Source: Shinella sp. WSJ-2
Lineage (GTDB): Bacteria; Pseudomonadota; Alphaproteobacteria; Rhizobiales; Rhizobiaceae
Assembly: GCF_003432075.1 (NCBI RefSeq)
Contig: NZ_QWBU01000005.1
Location: 248,001 to 312,000 of the forward strand
DNA length: 64,000 nucleotides
Direction: 5' to 3'
Below, piece by piece: positions 18,175 to 26,856 of this stretch (position 1 is its first letter; each line of letters opens with the position of its first letter). Under the pieces are notes generated by a model. The model searched no databases. It was not told the origin of the DNA and worked only from the letters and a program-made list of their open reading frames with translations. The position numbers and the translations under genes were made by a program.

Positions 18175-18273
18175 TATAAGGGCGATTGGCGGCCGGTCCG
18201 CTTGCCAGCGGCCGAAATCTCCATACATACGGAAGTCCATTCTCAAACCGTATTCAAAGGAGAGGAAGACCGG

Positions 18274-19023
18274 ATGGACAGCATTCTTGCACTCATGCAA
18301 GACCCGGCCGCGTGGATTGCCCTTGTCACGCTCGTCGTGATGGAAGTGGTTCTCGGTATCGACAACCTTATCTTCATTTCGATCCTGACCAACAAGCTGC
18401 CACCCGAACATCGCGAGCGCGCCCGCCGCATCGGCATCGGCCTAGCGCTCGTCATGCGTCTTGCCCTTCTCGGCACCGTCGCGTGGATCGTCCAGCTAAC
18501 CACCCCGGTGTTCACGCTCTTCGACCACCCCTTCTCCTGGAAGGATATGATCCTGATCGCCGGTGGTCTCTTCCTCGTCTGGAAGGCGACCAAGGAAATC
18601 CACCACAATGTGGACCCTGTCGATCACAAGGAAGACATGGTGGGCGGCGCGGTCACGACGAGCTTCGCCTCGGCCATCGGCCAGATCCTGGTGCTCGACC
18701 TCGTCTTCTCGATCGACAGCATCATCACCGCCGTCGGCATGACGCCGCATCTGCCAATCATGGTGGTCGCCGTTCTCGCCGCCGTCACGGTCATGCTGCT
18801 GGCCGCCACGCCTCTTGCCAACTTCATCGAGAAGAACCCGACGATCGTCATGTTGGCGCTTGCCTTCCTTCTGATGATCGGTACGACGCTCATCGCTGAA
18901 GGCATGGGCCTGCATGTGCCCAAGGGCTACATCTACGCTGCCATGGCCTTCTCGGCGCTCGTCGAGGTCTTGAACATGATCTCGCGCAATGCGCGGCAAA
19001 GGAACAAGTCAGGCGGGCACTGA
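18274..19023 (+). CDS. TerC-family integral membrane protein
   Basis: A 249-residue protein with about seven membrane spans and both TerC hallmark motifs, [16 protein letters not shown] near the start and [15 protein letters not shown] in the middle, whose Asp residues are membrane-embedded. TerC/Alx proteins are linked to manganese export and to tellurite or alkaline-pH response. Start at 18274, preceded by AAGGAGAGG; the frame stays open 24 codons upstream but is not membrane-like there. The 99-base leader does not look like a yybP-ykoY manganese riboswitch. A strong terminator follows. Confidence 0.9.
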   Translation: MDSILALMQDPAAWIALVTLVVMEVVLGIDNLIFISILTNKLPPEHRERARRIGIGLALVMRLALLGTVAWIVQLTTPVFTLFDHPFSWKDMILIAGGLFLVWKATKEIHHNVDPVDHKEDMVGGAVTTSFASAIGQILVLDLVFSIDSIITAVGMTPHLPIMVVAVLAAVTVMLLAATPLANFIEKNPTIVMLALAFLLMIGTTLIAEGMGLHVPKGYIYAAMAFSALVEVLNMISRNARQRNKSGGH

Positions 19024-19035
19024 CGAGACAAACGA

Positions 19036-19064
19036 AAGGGCCGGCTCAACACCGGCCCTTTTTT
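19036..19064 (+). terminator. Rho-independent terminator after terC-like gene
   Basis: GGGCCGG (19038-19044), a 7-base loop, CCGGCCC (19052-19058) and then TTTTTT. Flanking A residues on the left could let it also serve the convergent porin gene. Confidence 0.9.
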
Positions 19065-19078
19065 CTTGGCGTATCCTG

Positions 19079-20236
19079 TCAGAACGTACGCTCGAAGCGG
19101 AGATACCCGCCCCAGGCATCGGCATCCGGGATGTCGAAATTGTCGCGATAGGCCAGTTCGGGCGTCACGGTGAAGCCGTCGACGACGGTCACGGGAAGGT
19201 CGGCCACGAAGGCGAAATTCTCGTCCTCGTCATAGGCGGCCTGCGTATAGAAGGCGAGCTTGTCCGTGAGCTGGACATTGGCGCCCGCCCAGACGGCCCA
19301 ATCACCGTTCCACTGGGCATAATAATTGTTGGCATCCGAATTGCCGACGCCGGTGCCGGCCGGATCGTTGGTGCTGTAGCCGGCCATGGCGAAGACGGAC
19401 AGCTTGTCGCTCAGCGTCAGGTCGAGCCGCAGCTTGGCCGCCCCCTCTTCCGCCACCGCATCATAGGCCGCAATGAAGGTGACCGCACCCCAATCCCTGG
19501 TGAGCGACGCACCGACGACGACGTTTGGCATGTAGTCCGAATTGGTGGCGCCGTCGCCCGGAAGCTCGAGACCGCCGGCAGCGGAAAAACCGTCTTCGCC
19601 GGTATGAGTATAGACGATCTGGCTGATTTCGAAGGGCCCGTAGGGGACGCCCAAGTCGTCGCTGATCACATAGCCGGCATAGGCCGGGAAAGTGGAAAAC
19701 AGCGAGTCGTTCATGCCGACACGAAAGCCACCGAGCTCGATATAGGCGTATTCCACCTCAATATAGTGAGAACTGCTGGTCGCATCCTGATCGTAGTTGA
19801 AATGCAACCGCGTATAGCCGCGCAACGTTCCATATTCGGTATCGCTGCGTGCATCGACATCAAGCGCAAAGCGGGCTTGCTGGTAGGATGCATCCCCGCG
19901 TCCATCGCCCATATCGGCAATCCCGTCGCCATCCGTGTCGATATCGTCAGGCGCATCTGCACCAAGCCCGTAGTCGGGCATATCACCCACGCCGATATCG
20001 AACCGCACATAGCCGCCGATCTTCAGGCATGTCTCGGTGCCTGGAATATAGAAGAAGCCGACGCCGAAAGCGTCGCACACCCGGACATAGTTCATCGGCT
20101 CCGGCTCGACTGCGACGATGGCATCGGCTGCACGCGCGGACCCCGACACCGCACCCACCGCAACTGCTCCGAGAAGCAGCGGATTTTTCCCCCTCGCCGA
20201 TGTAAGCCTACGCGCTTTGCCTTCACTTTCGGTCAT
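19079..20236 (-). CDS. Porin of the Porin_2 (Omp2b/RopA) family with an Asp/Gly-rich insert
   Basis: A 385-residue outer-membrane beta-barrel porin typical of Rhizobiales. After a signal peptide ending near SARA-ADA it has the family signature EPMNYVRVCDAFGVGFFYIP, GTETCLKIGGYVRFDIG with two conserved Cys, and it ends in aromatic RFERTF as outer-membrane barrels do. Between the first strands there is a DDIDTDGDGIADMGDG stretch resembling a calcium-binding loop, unusual for this family as I know it. The ATG at 20236 follows GGGGGC; an upstream ATG in frame lacks such a site. It is monocistronic. Confidence 0.92.
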   Translation of the reverse strand: MTESEGKARRLTSARGKNPLLLGAVAVGAVSGSARAADAIVAVEPEPMNYVRVCDAFGVGFFYIPGTETCLKIGGYVRFDIGVGDMPDYGLGADAPDDIDTDGDGIADMGDGRGDASYQQARFALDVDARSDTEYGTLRGYTRLHFNYDQDATSSSHYIEVEYAYIELGGFRVGMNDSLFSTFPAYAGYVISDDLGVPYGPFEISQIVYTHTGEDGFSAAGGLELPGDGATNSDYMPNVVVGASLTRDWGAVTFIAAYDAVAEEGAAKLRLDLTLSDKLSVFAMAGYSTNDPAGTGVGNSDANNYYAQWNGDWAVWAGANVQLTDKLAFYTQAAYDEDENFAFVADLPVTVVDGFTVTPELAYRDNFDIPDADAWGGYLRFERTF

Positions 20237-20621
20237 GGTAAGCCCCCACACTATTAACTGAACATTCATTCAAAACTATCGCACATAATTATTATAAGAC
20301 AATTGCTTGCTGAAGGCGCAATAGCTGAAGAACTACCAACTTTCACAAAGATAAGAGAAATCAGCAGATCAAGGGGTCGAAGACGGGCCGGGCGGGTGGG
20401 GAGCTCGCCTGCCGTTTCGTTGGCCGCAGGGAGAAACCGGAAAAATCCCTGCGTTCTCCATCTCCGTCATGTCCGGTTGACACGGCCCGTCTTCCCTTGG
20501 CAAACCTCGGTTCGGAGGAATTGTTCCAAAAAGAGCGTATGTGTTTCCGTTGCCGGTCAACGGAACCCGAAGGCGTCGACGGAATTCCATCCGAACATCG
20601 TCCCGCCGCACGGACCCCGAC
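20237..20621. other. Divergent intergenic region between porin and SLC13 gene
   Basis: The 385 bases split into an AT-rich part (20240-20370) holding the porin promoter, with TATAAT on the minus strand at 20291-20296, and a GC-rich part (20370-20500) that can fold into a long stem upstream of the SLC13 gene. No coding sequence is convincing here. Confidence 0.55.
20370..20499 (+). other. Potential structured RNA leader upstream of the SLC13 transporter
   Basis: GAAGACGGGCCG (20379-20390) is a perfect reverse complement of CGGCCCGTCTTC (20483-20494). After a 4-base bulge the stem extends with CAAGG / CCTTG (20370-20374, 20495-20499). Inside, CGCAGGGA (20425-20432) pairs with TCCCTGCG (20446-20453). 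It lies 122 bases before the start codon and resembles no riboswitch I recognise. Confidence 0.4.
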
Positions 20622-22394
20622 ATGACCCTTGAGCAGACTTTCGCCTTCGTCGTCATCGCGCTTATGATGGCGGCGTTCATATGGGGAAGGTTCCGCTACG
20701 ATCTGGTCGCCTGCTGTTCGCTTCTTTTGGCGCTGGCGCTTGGCATCGTTCCCTTCGACAAGGCCTTTTCCGGCTTTTCCGACGATATCGTCATCATCGT
20801 CGCTAGCGCCCTGATGGTGAGCGCGGCCGTTGCCCGCTCCGGCATCGTCAATCTGGCGGTGAAGCGCTTCTTTCCCAATCTCATCTCGAAACAGAGCCAG
20901 CTCGCGCTGCTGCTCGTCTCTGTCGCGGTGCTGTCGGCCTTCATCAAGAATATCGGCGCGCTGGCCATCATGATGCCGCTCGCCTTCCAGTTCGCCAAGA
21001 AATCCAGTACGTCGGCCTCGAAATTCCTGATGCCCATGGCCTTTGCCGCTCTCCTCGGCGGCCTGATGACCCAGATCGGCACCTCGCCCAACATCGTCGT
21101 TTCGCGGCTGCGCCAGGAAATCACCGGCGAGAGCTTCACCATGTTCGACTTCACGCCCGTCGGCGCGGTGCTGGCGGCCTGCGGCATCCTCTTTATGCTG
21201 TTTTTCAACCGCATCGTGCCGGAGCGGGAGAACGGCAATGCGAGCATCGAGGAATCGCTGGAGGCCTCTGCCTATTCCTCCGATGCAACGGTTGAGGAAG
21301 GCTCGCCCTCGGTCGGAAAATCCCTCAATGAAGTGCTGCGCAACGGCGACGGCGACGTGATCGCCACCGCCATCATTCGCGGCCACGTCCATCTCACGCC
21401 GCTCCCCGACGTGCGGCTCGCCGCAGGCGACACGATACTGATGGAGGGCACGGCGAGCGCGCTCGACAAGGTGGTCTCCGCCGCCGGCCTGGCGCTTTCC
21501 GGCAAGCCGATCCAGGCCGGTCGCGGCGAAGCCGACGAGATCAGCGCCATCGAGGTGGTCGTCGGCAACGAATCCCGTCTCATCGACATCTCCGCCCGCT
21601 CCATCGCCCTCTTCCATTCCTACGGCATCAATCTGCTCGCCGTCAGCCGCCAGGGCCAGCGCCTACGCGAAAAGCTCTCCGCCGTGCGGCTGCGCCCCGG
21701 CGACGTGATCGTCATTCAGGGCAACAACCGGGCGCTGCCAACCCTATTGCCGGAACTCGGCCTGCTGCCGCTAGCGCAACGCGAAATTCTGCTCGGCTCG
21801 CCGCGCCGAGCGATCATTCCCGTGCTGGTCCTGATTGCCGCCATGGCATCCACCGCGCTCGGCCTCGTGCCGGTCGCGACCGGTTTCTTCGCCGCCGCCG
21901 TCGCGATGGTGCTGTTTCGCGCCGTGCCGCTGCGCGAGGCCTATGGAGCGCTCGACGGACCGATCCTCGTGATGCTCGCCGCCCTCATTCCCGTTTCCGA
22001 CAGCCTGCGCACGACAGGCGCCAGCGAACTCATCGCCGGCTGGCTCGGCGCGGTTGCCGTACACCTGCCGCCCTTCGGCGCGCTCGCACTTATCCTGCTC
22101 ACCGCCATGGCGGTGACACCCTTCCTCAACAACGCCGCGACCGTGCTCGTCATGGCGCCGATTGCCGCGAGTTTCGCGGGCGCCCTGCATTACAAGCCAG
22201 AGGCCTTCCTGATGGCGGTGGCGATCGGCGCGGGCTGCGACTTCCTCACGCCCGTCGGTCACCAGTGCAACACGCTGGTCATGGGTCCGGGCGGCTACAA
22301 ATTCGCCGATTATCCGCGCGTCGGCCTGCCGCTCTCCTTCCTCATCGTGCTCGTCAGCATTCCAGCACTGCTCGTCGTCTGGCCGCTGCAATAG
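20622..22394 (+). CDS. SLC13/DASS-family transporter with central TrkA-C (RCK_C) domains
   Basis: The 590-residue protein has about five spans, a soluble insert of roughly 200 residues with two RCK_C/TrkA-C-like repeats (LTPLPDVRLAAGDTILMEG and REKLSAVRLRPGDVIVIQGN), then more spans. The two SLC13 re-entrant signatures are GGLMTQIGTSPNIVV and GCDFLTPVGHQCNTLVMGPG. Such proteins take up sulfate, dicarboxylates or related anions with sodium or protons; the ligand is unknown and the RCK_C domains suggest allosteric control. Start at the ATG at 20622, where the hydrophobic N-terminus begins; its ribosome site is weak. Confidence 0.88.
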   Translation: MTLEQTFAFVVIALMMAAFIWGRFRYDLVACCSLLLALALGIVPFDKAFSGFSDDIVIIVASALMVSAAVARSGIVNLAVKRFFPNLISKQSQLALLLVSVAVLSAFIKNIGALAIMMPLAFQFAKKSSTSASKFLMPMAFAALLGGLMTQIGTSPNIVVSRLRQEITGESFTMFDFTPVGAVLAACGILFMLFFNRIVPERENGNASIEESLEASAYSSDATVEEGSPSVGKSLNEVLRNGDGDVIATAIIRGHVHLTPLPDVRLAAGDTILMEGTASALDKVVSAAGLALSGKPIQAGRGEADEISAIEVVVGNESRLIDISARSIALFHSYGINLLAVSRQGQRLREKLSAVRLRPGDVIVIQGNNRALPTLLPELGLLPLAQREILLGSPRRAIIPVLVLIAAMASTALGLVPVATGFFAAAVAMVLFRAVPLREAYGALDGPILVMLAALIPVSDSLRTTGASELIAGWLGAVAVHLPPFGALALILLTAMAVTPFLNNAATVLVMAPIAASFAGALHYKPEAFLMAVAIGAGCDFLTPVGHQCNTLVMGPGGYKFADYPRVGLPLSFLIVLVSIPALLVVWPLQ

Positions 22395-22524
22395 CGCAGG
22401 CGGAGTTTTTCTTGACGCGCCGGGCTGAATATGGTCTCAACCAGCCCAACGGAAAGCCCCTTCCGCCCATGTAAAACGGCGCAAAACCGGGCTCTTCCTC
22501 CCATAAGTCAAGACGGGCCCCATC

Positions 22525-23994
22525 ATGAGCACTTCCGGAACCGCGTCCGGCGTTCGCGTACGCATCGCACCCTCCCCGACCGGCGAACCCCACGTCGGCA
22601 CCGCCTATATCGCGCTGTTCAACTATCTCTTCGCCAAGAAGAACAACGGCACCTTCATCCTGCGCATCGAGGATACGGACGCCACGCGCTCGACGCCGGA
22701 ATTCGAACAGAAGGTGCTGGATGCGCTGAAATGGTGCGGCCTGGAATGGTCCGAAGGTCCCGATATCGGCGGCCCCTACGGTCCCTATCGCCAGTCCGAC
22801 CGCAAGGACATCTATCGCCCCTACGTCGACAAGATCGTCGCCAACGGCCATGGCTTCAAGTGTTTCTGCACGCCCGAGCGGCTGGAGCAGATGCGCGAGG
22901 CCCAGCGCGCCGCCGGCAAGCCGCCCAAATATGACGGCCTCTGCCTGCATCTGACGGCAGAAGAAGTCACCAAGCGCGTCGACGCCGGCGAGCCGCATGT
23001 CGTGCGCATGAAGATCCCGACCGAGGGCTCCTGCAAGTTCGTCGACGGCGTCTACGGCCCGGTCGAAATCCCGTGGGAAGCCGTCGACATGCAGGTCCTG
23101 CTCAAGGCCGACGGCATGCCGACCTATCACATGGCGAACGTGGTCGACGACCACATGATGAAGATCACCCATGTGGCGCGCGGCGAGGAATGGCTGGCCT
23201 CCGTGCCCAAGCACATCCTCATCTATCAATATCTCGGCCTCGAGCCGCCGGTCTTCATGCACCTGTCGCTGATGCGCAATCACGACAAGTCGAAGCTGTC
23301 GAAACGCAAGAACCCGACCTCGATCTCCTATTATTCGGCGCTTGGCTACCTGCCGGAAGCGCTGATGAACTTCCTCGGCCTGTTCTTCATCCAGATCGCC
23401 GAGGGCGAAGAGCTCTTGACCATGGATCAGCTCGCCGAAAAGTTCGACCCGGAGAACCTCTCCAAGGCCGGCGCGATCTTCGACATCCAGAAACTCGACT
23501 GGCTGAACGGCCGCTGGCTGCGCGAAAAGCTGACCGAAGAGGAATTCGCCGCCCGCGTGCTGAACTGGGCGATGGAAAACGATCGCATCCGCCAGGGCCT
23601 GAAGCTGTCGCAGTCGCGCATCTCCAAGCTCGGCGAACTGCCCGATCTCGCCGGCTTCCTCCTGAAGTCCGATCTCGGCCTGACGCCGGAGGCTTTTGCC
23701 AAGGTGAAATCCACCCCGGAAGAAATTCTGGACGTGCTCAACCAGGTGCAGCCGGACCTCGAAAAGATGCCGGAATGGACCGTCGAGAGCATCGAGGCGG
23801 AACTGCGCGCCAGCGCCGACCGGCTCGGCAAGAAGCTCAAGGTTGTCGTCGCCCCGCTGTTCGTGGCCGTCTCCGGCTCGTCGCGCTCGCTGCCGCTGTT
23901 CGACTCGATGGCCATCCTCGGCCGTTCCGTCGTGCGCCAGCGCCTGAAGGTCGCCGCACAGGTGGTGGCCTCGATGGTTGGCAGCGGGAAATGA
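22525..23994 (+). CDS. gltX: Glutamyl-tRNA synthetase
   Basis: A class I synthetase of normal length (489 residues). HIGH-like motif is PSPTGEPHVGTAY near residue 20 and the KMSKS-like motif is DKSKLSKRKNPTS; FILRIEDTDATRS and the GEEWLASVPKH stretch are typical of GluRS. It charges tRNA-Glu and, since alphaproteobacteria often have two gltX copies and lack GlnRS, may also misacylate tRNA-Gln for the GatCAB route. Its last codons overlap the next small gene by ATGA, making translational coupling with orf98 and lysS likely. Confidence 0.96.
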   Translation: MSTSGTASGVRVRIAPSPTGEPHVGTAYIALFNYLFAKKNNGTFILRIEDTDATRSTPEFEQKVLDALKWCGLEWSEGPDIGGPYGPYRQSDRKDIYRPYVDKIVANGHGFKCFCTPERLEQMREAQRAAGKPPKYDGLCLHLTAEEVTKRVDAGEPHVVRMKIPTEGSCKFVDGVYGPVEIPWEAVDMQVLLKADGMPTYHMANVVDDHMMKITHVARGEEWLASVPKHILIYQYLGLEPPVFMHLSLMRNHDKSKLSKRKNPTSISYYSALGYLPEALMNFLGLFFIQIAEGEELLTMDQLAEKFDPENLSKAGAIFDIQKLDWLNGRWLREKLTEEEFAARVLNWAMENDRIRQGLKLSQSRISKLGELPDLAGFLLKSDLGLTPEAFAKVKSTPEEILDVLNQVQPDLEKMPEWTVESIEAELRASADRLGKKLKVVVAPLFVAVSGSSRSLPLFDSMAILGRSVVRQRLKVAAQVVASMVGSGK

Positions 23995-24287
23995 CCGCGG
24001 CAATATACAGGCTCTTGAAACAGCTGGATAACGCCGGACTTCATTATAACCTGCAGCGGCACAGGCCAGACACAATAGATGTTACAATCACGATCGTAGG
24101 CAAGCGCATTGAGGTCGCCGTCTTTGACGACGACCATATGGAAGTATCCCAGTTCCTGGGCAACGAGGACGTTGAAGACGAAGATTACCTTCAAAACATC
24201 CTCAGCGGGGAAATCGAATACGACCAGATAGCCCGTGACGGCTCTACGACGATCGAACCGAAAAACGCCGACGGAAACGACCAATGA
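23991..24287 (+). CDS. Small conserved-looking protein of unknown function between gltX and lysS
   Basis: A 98-residue acidic protein starting MTAAIYRLLKQLDNAG. The ATG overlaps the gltX stop (ATGA) and its stop overlaps the lysS start (ATGA), so it is a genuine middle gene of a coupled operon. The sequence has a short helix, then RHRPDTIDVTITIVGKRIEV, FDDDHMEVSQFLGNEDVEDE and YLQNIL, suggesting a small alpha/beta fold; it resembles uncharacterised proteins of 70-100 residues I remember from other bacteria, but I cannot name a family. Codon use differs from neighbours (three ATA, two AGG, lower GC), hinting at late insertion. No function is proposed. Confidence 0.85.
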   Translation: MTAAIYRLLKQLDNAGLHYNLQRHRPDTIDVTITIVGKRIEVAVFDDDHMEVSQFLGNEDVEDEDYLQNILSGEIEYDQIARDGSTTIEPKNADGNDQ

Positions 24288-25780
24288 CCGACACGAAGAC
24301 AGAAACCGCCCTTTCCTCCGATCCGACGGAGGTCCGCCGCCAAAAGCTCGCGCAGCTGCGCGAGACGATCGGCGACGTCTATCCGGCGCATTTCCACCGC
24401 ACGATGACCAATGCGGAACTGGCGGAGAAATATGAGGGCCTGGAGCCCGACACCGAGAGCGGCGACACCGTGACGGTCGCCGGCCGCGTCTATTCCTCGC
24501 GCAATTCCGGCATGTTCATGGACATCCATGATGCCTCGGGCAAGATCCAGATCTTCAGCCACAAGGACACGACGCCGGAGGAAGCCCGTGCGCTGCTGCC
24601 GATGATCGACATCGGCGACATCATCGGCGTCACCGGCACTGTGCGCCGCACCAAGCGCGGCGAACTGACGATCAACACGCAAGAGATCGTCATGCTGACC
24701 AAGTCGCTTCTTCCCATGCCGGAGAAGTGGAACGGCATTGCCGACGTCGAGATCCGCTATCGCAAGCGTCACCTCGACATCATGAGCAACGAGGAATCGA
24801 AGCTGCGCTTCCAGCAGCGTTCGAAGATCGTTTCGGGCATCCGCCGCTTCATGGAAAACGACGGCTTCATGGAAGTCGAGACGCCTATGCTGCACTCGGT
24901 GTACGGCGGCGCGACGGCCGAGCCCTTCAAGACGCACCACAACACGCTGAAGCTCGACATGTACCTGCGCATCGCGCCGGAACTGTTTTTGAAGCGCACG
25001 CTGGTCTCCGGCCTCACCGACAAGGTGTTCGAGATCAACCGCAACTTCCGCAATGAGGGCGTGTCGACGAGGCACAATCCCGAATTCACGATGATGGAGT
25101 GCTACTGGGCCTATGCCGACTACGAGGACATCATGGACCTCGTGGAACGTCTGTTCGCCGAGCTGGCCGTCAAGATCCATGGCTCGACCGAGTTCGCCTA
25201 TGGCGACAAGGAAATCTCCTTCAAGGGCCCGTTCAAGCGCGTGCCGATGCCCGACGCCGTCAAGGAAGCGACCGGCATCGATTTCCTCGCCATCAAGACG
25301 GACGAGGAAGCCCGCGCCGCCGCCAAGGCTGCCGGCTTCGAAGTCGAGAAGGACTGGACCTGGGGCGAATGCCTCGCCTTCATCTTCGAGGAGAAGGTCG
25401 AGGGTACGCTGATCCAGCCGAGCCACGTCACGCATTTCCCGAAGGACATCTCGCCCTTCGCCAAGGAAGTGCCGGGCGAGCCGCGCCTCGTCGAGCGTTT
25501 CGAGACCTATTGCAACACCTGGGAACTCGGCAACGCCTTCTCTGAGCTGAACGACCCGGAAGAGCAGCGCGCCCGCATGGTCGAGCAGCTCGAACAGGCG
25601 CATGCCCGCGGTGAAAAGTCCAAGCAGCTCGATGACGAGTTCCTGGACGCTATCGATCAGGGCATGCCGCCCGCCGGTGGCCTCGGCATCGGCGTCGACC
25701 GCCTGATCATGCTGCTCACCAATGCCCCGTCGATCCGCGACGTCATCCTCTTCCCGGCCCGCCGGGCAAAGGCCGACTAA
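24284..25780 (+). CDS. lysS: Lysyl-tRNA synthetase, class II
   Basis: A 498-residue protein with an N-terminal OB-fold (VTVAGRVYSSRNSGMFMDIH) and the class II catalytic core: FEINRNFRNEGVSTRHNPEF (motif 2) and GGLGIGVDRLIMLLTNAPSI (motif 3). It charges tRNA-Lys in the cytoplasm. It is translationally coupled to orf98 by an ATGA overlap and is the last gene of the gltX operon, closed by a strong terminator. Confidence 0.97.
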   Translation: MTDTKTETALSSDPTEVRRQKLAQLRETIGDVYPAHFHRTMTNAELAEKYEGLEPDTESGDTVTVAGRVYSSRNSGMFMDIHDASGKIQIFSHKDTTPEEARALLPMIDIGDIIGVTGTVRRTKRGELTINTQEIVMLTKSLLPMPEKWNGIADVEIRYRKRHLDIMSNEESKLRFQQRSKIVSGIRRFMENDGFMEVETPMLHSVYGGATAEPFKTHHNTLKLDMYLRIAPELFLKRTLVSGLTDKVFEINRNFRNEGVSTRHNPEFTMMECYWAYADYEDIMDLVERLFAELAVKIHGSTEFAYGDKEISFKGPFKRVPMPDAVKEATGIDFLAIKTDEEARAAAKAAGFEVEKDWTWGECLAFIFEEKVEGTLIQPSHVTHFPKDISPFAKEVPGEPRLVERFETYCNTWELGNAFSELNDPEEQRARMVEQLEQAHARGEKSKQLDDEFLDAIDQGMPPAGGLGIGVDRLIMLLTNAPSIRDVILFPARRAKAD

Positions 25781-25804
25781 GGTCAGCAAGACGCGCAGAC
25801 ATTG

Positions 25805-25845
25805 ATGCCGCCACTTCGGTGAAACGAGATGGCGGCATTTTTGTT
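25805..25845 (+). terminator. Rho-independent terminator after lysS
   Basis: ATGCCGCCA (25805-25813) pairs perfectly with TGGCGGCAT (25830-25838) around a 16-base loop and is followed by TTTTTGTTTT. Confidence 0.9.
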
Positions 25846-25905
25846 TTGGGCTGAATTTTGAAATGGGTCTTCGCCGCGCAGAGGCGCGCGGTCTAAGCTC
25901 AGGCG

Positions 25906-26664
25906 TCAGTGTTCGCTTGAAGCGACCTCGTGCGAGCCTTCTTCGGCCGCCTCGGCGTGGTCGCCACCTTCGGCCGGCGCCTCGTGGCCGCCTTCCGCAG
26001 CCTCGCCGTGCCCACCCTCGGCCGCCTCGCCATGGCCGCCTTCCGCCTTCGCTTCGCCGTGGCCGGCGCTTTCGCCATGCCCGCCCTCTTCGGCAACGGC
26101 ATTGGGGTCGACACAATCCTCCCGCTCTTCCATGGCGGTCACGATGGTCTTGATCTCGTCCAGCGAGAGTTCCTTGCGCGCACCGTAGAACTCGCCATTC
26201 TCGGCGGGCTTCCCGTCCGTATAGCGAGCGACGAAGGGTGCTGTCATGCCGGGAATGGCGGCGGGATTGCGGGCGAACAGCACTTCGGCGCCGATGGCGC
26301 GGCCGCGCATGTCGGCACGGTTTTGCGGGCCTGCGGCATCGAGCAGGATAACCTGGTAGAGATCGGCCTTCTCATGATTGGAAACGGCACCGGCAACACG
26401 CAGCGCCGTCTTGATGCGCACGTCCGCCTCCTTGGCCTCCGAGCGCACATATCGGCGTAGCCATTGCTGGCCGTTGCGATCCAGCCGCACGGTGGTGACG
26501 AGCGTGCAGGCCGCACCGGACACCTGCTCGGCCGGCGGCCCAAGCAGCGCTTCGCGCCCGACGATGATGGCGGCTGCACCCGAGGCGCCGGTCAGCACCA
26601 TGACACCGGCGACGATGATCAGAAGCTTGCGGGACAGGCGAAAGGACGTCGGGAGCAGCTTCAC
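25906..26664 (-). CDS. Membrane-anchored protein with a His/Glu-rich C-terminal repeat tail
   Basis: I do not recognise this 252-residue protein. One hydrophobic span near residues 15-38 (LLIIVAGVMVLTGASGAAAI) anchors or exports it; a domain of about 150 residues follows with two Cys (GAACTLVTTVRLDRNG and REDCVDPNA). The last ~60 residues repeat GGHGEA-like units and hold eight His among many Glu, a likely metal-binding tail. It is divergent from the manganese transporter operon, with a shared upstream region containing Fur/Mur-like boxes, so a role in metal handling at the periplasmic face is a reasonable inference. GTG at 26664, nine bases after AAGAGAAG, is my start; a TTG at 26673 is possible. 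Confidence 0.7.
   Translation of the reverse strand: MKLLPTSFRLSRKLLIIVAGVMVLTGASGAAAIIVGREALLGPPAEQVSGAACTLVTTVRLDRNGQQWLRRYVRSEAKEADVRIKTALRVAGAVSNHEKADLYQVILLDAAGPQNRADMRGRAIGAEVLFARNPAAIPGMTAPFVARYTDGKPAENGEFYGARKELSLDEIKTIVTAMEEREDCVDPNAVAEEGGHGESAGHGEAKAEGGHGEAAEGGHGEAAEGGHEAPAEGGDHAEAAEEGSHEVASSEH
25930..26095. repeat. Tandem GC-rich repeat encoding the His/Glu tail
   Basis: Imperfect repeats of about 24-27 bases encode successive EGGHGEA-type units of the protein on the minus strand. Variation between copies is mostly silent or conservative, so the coding pattern is kept. Confidence 0.65.
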
Positions 26665-26788
26665 GGGCGGCAACTTCTCTTAAAACGCAGGAACACGAAC
26701 GCGCCGAGAGCGCGCGAACTTTGCGCACTCTACAGGCAATCGCGTTTCGGAAGTTTTAAACGGCAGCGTCCGATTTCGAGACGGTTTT

Positions 26789-26803
26789 TGCGAATGATTT
26801 GCA
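26789..26803. promoter_or_regulatory. Fur-superfamily (probable Mur) box 1
   Basis: TGCGAATGATTTGCA is a 7-1-7 palindrome with one mismatched pair, just upstream of the -35 element. It is repeated in inverted orientation downstream (26842-26856), together forming TTTTGCGAATGAKTTGCA inverted repeats 38 bases apart. Confidence 0.65.
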
Positions 26804-26809
26804 ATAGCG

Positions 26810-26837
26810 TTGACAGTCGGCAAAAGCCCCCTATAGT
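26810..26837 (+). promoter_or_regulatory. sitABCD promoter
   Basis: TTGACA (26810-26815), 16-base spacer, TATAGT (26832-26837). It is framed by the two Fur/Mur-like boxes, with the second covering the expected transcription start. Confidence 0.75.
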
Positions 26838-26841
26838 TTAA

Positions 26842-26856
26842 TGCAACTCATTCGCA
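26842..26856. promoter_or_regulatory. Fur-superfamily (probable Mur) box 2
   Basis: TGCAACTCATTCGCA is the inverted copy of box 1: TTTTGCGAATGA-T/G-TTGCA is shared over 18 bases with one difference. An in-frame ATG at 26841 lies in this site and is therefore unlikely to be the sitA start. Confidence 0.65.

Noticed and set aside
18175-18273. Possible yybP-ykoY manganese riboswitch before the terC-like gene
   Set aside because: The 99-base leader is too short and lacks the conserved loops; only a small GC stem is visible.
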